This document shows, one piece after another, positions 62,699 to 64,000 of a DNA stretch of 64,000 nt. Both the position numbers and the translations under genes were made by a program. Below the pieces are notes generated by a model, which worked only from the letters and a program-made list of their open reading frames with translations, was not told where the DNA came from and made no database searches. The stretch is from the NCBI GenBank assembly GCA_002371705.1, contig DFGI01000083.1:1-64000 (forward strand), in the 5' to 3' direction. Origin of the DNA: Bacteroidales bacterium UBA3754. GTDB lineage: Bacteria > Bacteroidota > Bacteroidia > Bacteroidales > UBA1715. Within the stretch, counting starts at the first letter, position 1. Each line of letters opens with the position of its first letter.

Positions 62699-64000
62699 TA
62701 TTTCTTGGGTTGAATTTTAATTGCGAACGTTTTCTTATACGATACGTAGAACACGAGTTTTCCGCCTTTTTCTGATATTTCGGGTAGATCAATGTTGCTG
62801 AAATCATTGTCTTTCACAATAAACGAGGAATTTTCGCCCATGCCTGTGTTCACTTCGAATACATATTTTTCGGAGAGGAATATACTTTTTCCATTTTCCC
62901 ATACTTGATTAAAAAATGTGTCGTAGTCGGAAAGGGTGTATTTGGTTGCCAAGAAATCGTACAACACTTTTCCGTAGCAGTAGCAACGGGCTTTGGTGAC
63001 ATTGGGAGTTCCGTGTCCGTATTTATTGTTGGGTTTGTCGTATCGGTCGCCGCTCCGCATCATCAGCCGTTTTATGGCTTGTGCCGACGAGTCGGGAAAT
63101 TCTTCCCACAGTGTGGCGCAGCAGCCGGCAACAAGCGGACAGGAGAATGATGTTCCTCCACTTGCGTTTTTAATTTCTCCGTTGGCAACCACAATGGTAG
63201 GAAACAATCCAAGAGCCATCACGTCGGGTTTTATTCTGCCGTCGGAAGTAGGACCGAACGAACTGAATTTTGTTTTTTTGCCATTGTATTTACAGGCGCC
63301 CACAGTCAGCACGCTGTCGGCATCGGCGGGAGAGGTGATGTATTTCCACGGCTCGTCGCCTGAATTTCCCGCACTATTTACAAGGAGCATCCCTTTAGCC
63401 GAGGCAATATCGGCGCCAATGGTAATCCGAGCGGTGTTTCCGTCCATTTGCGCGTATGTGTGGCTTTGTTTTTTATCGTCGAAATTGCTGTAGCCCAATG
63501 AGGTGGAAATAATGTTGGCGCCAGCGCTGTCGGCAAGTTCGGCGGCGGTAACCCAGTTGTCTTCCTCAACAATGTATTCGGTTTCCTCCTCTTCACTGCG
63601 GATAAGAATGAAATTAGCCATAGGCGCGGTTCCCACAAGCTTCTGTGGATAAAATCCTCCTATGAGTGAAAGCACCATCATACCGTGGCCGCCCGTTTGG
63701 AATATGCTGGTGGTGTCGAAAAATTTTTCTGTGCCAGTAACATCGCGGGCAAACAGAATTCTGTTGTCGTTCCACAGATGTTGGAACACAGCGGCGGAAT
63801 CAACGTGGAGAAATCCAGCGTCAATCACTGCTATTAGCTGGTTCTGTCCCATGTGCCCTTCTATGTGCGACATAAATGTGCCTAATTGCACGTTTTGCAT
63901 ACAGGAACGGCCATAGAGATTTACCAAATCGTTTACCGTTGCTTTTAGTTCGTCGGATTTATTACTGGTTTCTACTATTTGTAATGGTGTGCTGGTAATT
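62698..64000 (-). CDS. Subtilisin-like (S8) serine protease, N-terminus beyond the right edge
   Basis: An open frame of 433 codons reaches the right edge without a start, so the N-terminus is missing. The triad is visible: Asp in LIAVIDAGF, His in QTGGHGMMVLSLIGG, and Ser in SGGTSFSCPLVAG, with SAGNSGDEP as the oxyanion Asn block. Several other blocks (TSLGYSNF, SSFGPTSDGRIKPDV) are typical S8. There is a short beta-strand tail (KLVFYVSYKKTFAIKIQPKK) and no obvious T9SS sorting domain. It is probably an exported protease. The stop overlaps mntP by one base. An in-frame TTG at 63927 is an unlikely start because conserved frame continues upstream. Confidence 0.9.
   Translation of the reverse strand, partial: ITSTPLQIVETSNKSDELKATVNDLVNLYGRSCMQNVQLGTFMSHIEGHMGQNQLIAVIDAGFLHVDSAAVFQHLWNDNRILFARDVTGTEKFFDTTSIFQTGGHGMMVLSLIGGFYPQKLVGTAPMANFILIRSEEEETEYIVEEDNWVTAAELADSAGANIISTSLGYSNFDDKKQSHTYAQMDGNTARITIGADIASAKGMLLVNSAGNSGDEPWKYITSPADADSVLTVGACKYNGKKTKFSSFGPTSDGRIKPDVMALGLFPTIVVANGEIKNASGGTSFSCPLVAGCCATLWEEFPDSSAQAIKRLMMRSGDRYDKPNNKYGHGTPNVTKARCYCYGKVLYDFLATKYTLSDYDTFFNQVWENGKSIFLSEKYVFEVNTGMGENSSFIVKDNDFSNIDLPEISEKGGKLVFYVSYKKTFAIKIQPKK

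Overview
The window looks like a chromosomal segment from a Bacteroidota bacterium, most likely an uncultured Bacteroidales lineage. The evidence is a type IX secretion system (T9SS) gene set with both type A and type B C-terminal sorting domains, a RagB/SusD lipoprotein, SPII lipoproteins and repeated matches to the Bacteroidota sigma factor promoter (TAnnTTTG, sometimes with TTTG or TTG about 19 bp upstream). Shine-Dalgarno sequences are scarce. A herbivore-gut or other plant-fibre habitat is a guess from the GH8 and permuted GH16 glucanases. No rRNA, tRNA, transposase or CRISPR array was seen.

Layout. 1-6.6 kb (minus strand): a partial DUF1846 protein coupled to a small membrane protein, a Fur-family regulator, a circularly permuted GH16 beta-glucanase lipoprotein, the yceD-rpmF-plsX operon, an AT-rich secreted orphan and an rRNA-methyltransferase-like gene. 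6.7-9.5 kb (plus): aspartokinase and S-adenosylhomocysteinase. 9.5-11.3 kb (minus): a VanZ-like protein and a TlpA-like thioredoxin. 11.3-16.1 kb (plus): rimP-nusA-infB behind a promoter and a terminator-like leader hairpin. 16.1-27.5 kb: a 3349-residue secreted GH8 protein with many Ig-like domains and a type A sorting domain, flanked by inverted copies of a palindromic intergenic repeat. 27.5-30.5 kb: an LD-carboxypeptidase-like gene divergent from metG. 30.6-45.5 kb: T9SS-linked genes, namely a plus-strand operon (PorP/SprF, TPR-propeller-OmpA PorE-like protein, C25 gingipain-type peptidase) converging on a minus-strand pair (SprB-like type B adhesin plus its own PorP/SprF), then ribF. 45.6-49.4 kb: a GHKL ATPase plus STAS-like pair converging on vsr, which lies behind a SusD-lipoprotein pair that has no SusC. 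49.4-56.4 kb (minus): recQ, a HAD phosphatase, priA and an LTA-synthase-type sulfatase as a tight operon. 56.5-57.5 kb: kdsD. 57.6-61.9 kb: an AT-rich surface-protein cassette (tail-fibre-like protein, T9SS metalloprotease, three small lipoproteins) with a duplicated leader. 61.9-64 kb: a hairpin repeat, mntP and a subtilisin-like protease cut by the window end.

How the genes fit together. The T9SS-related proteins would help export and process cargo such as the giant GH8 protein, the metalloprotease and the SprB-like adhesin. The permuted GH16 lipoprotein, GH8 and SusD genes point to beta-glucan or other plant polysaccharide use at the cell surface. The remaining blocks are housekeeping genes. 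The points most worth following up are the permuted glucanase, the repeat elements around the giant gene, the dedicated SprB/SprF-like pair, the GHKL-STAS-Vsr neighbourhood, the rimP leader hairpin and the duplicated leader in the lipoprotein cassette.
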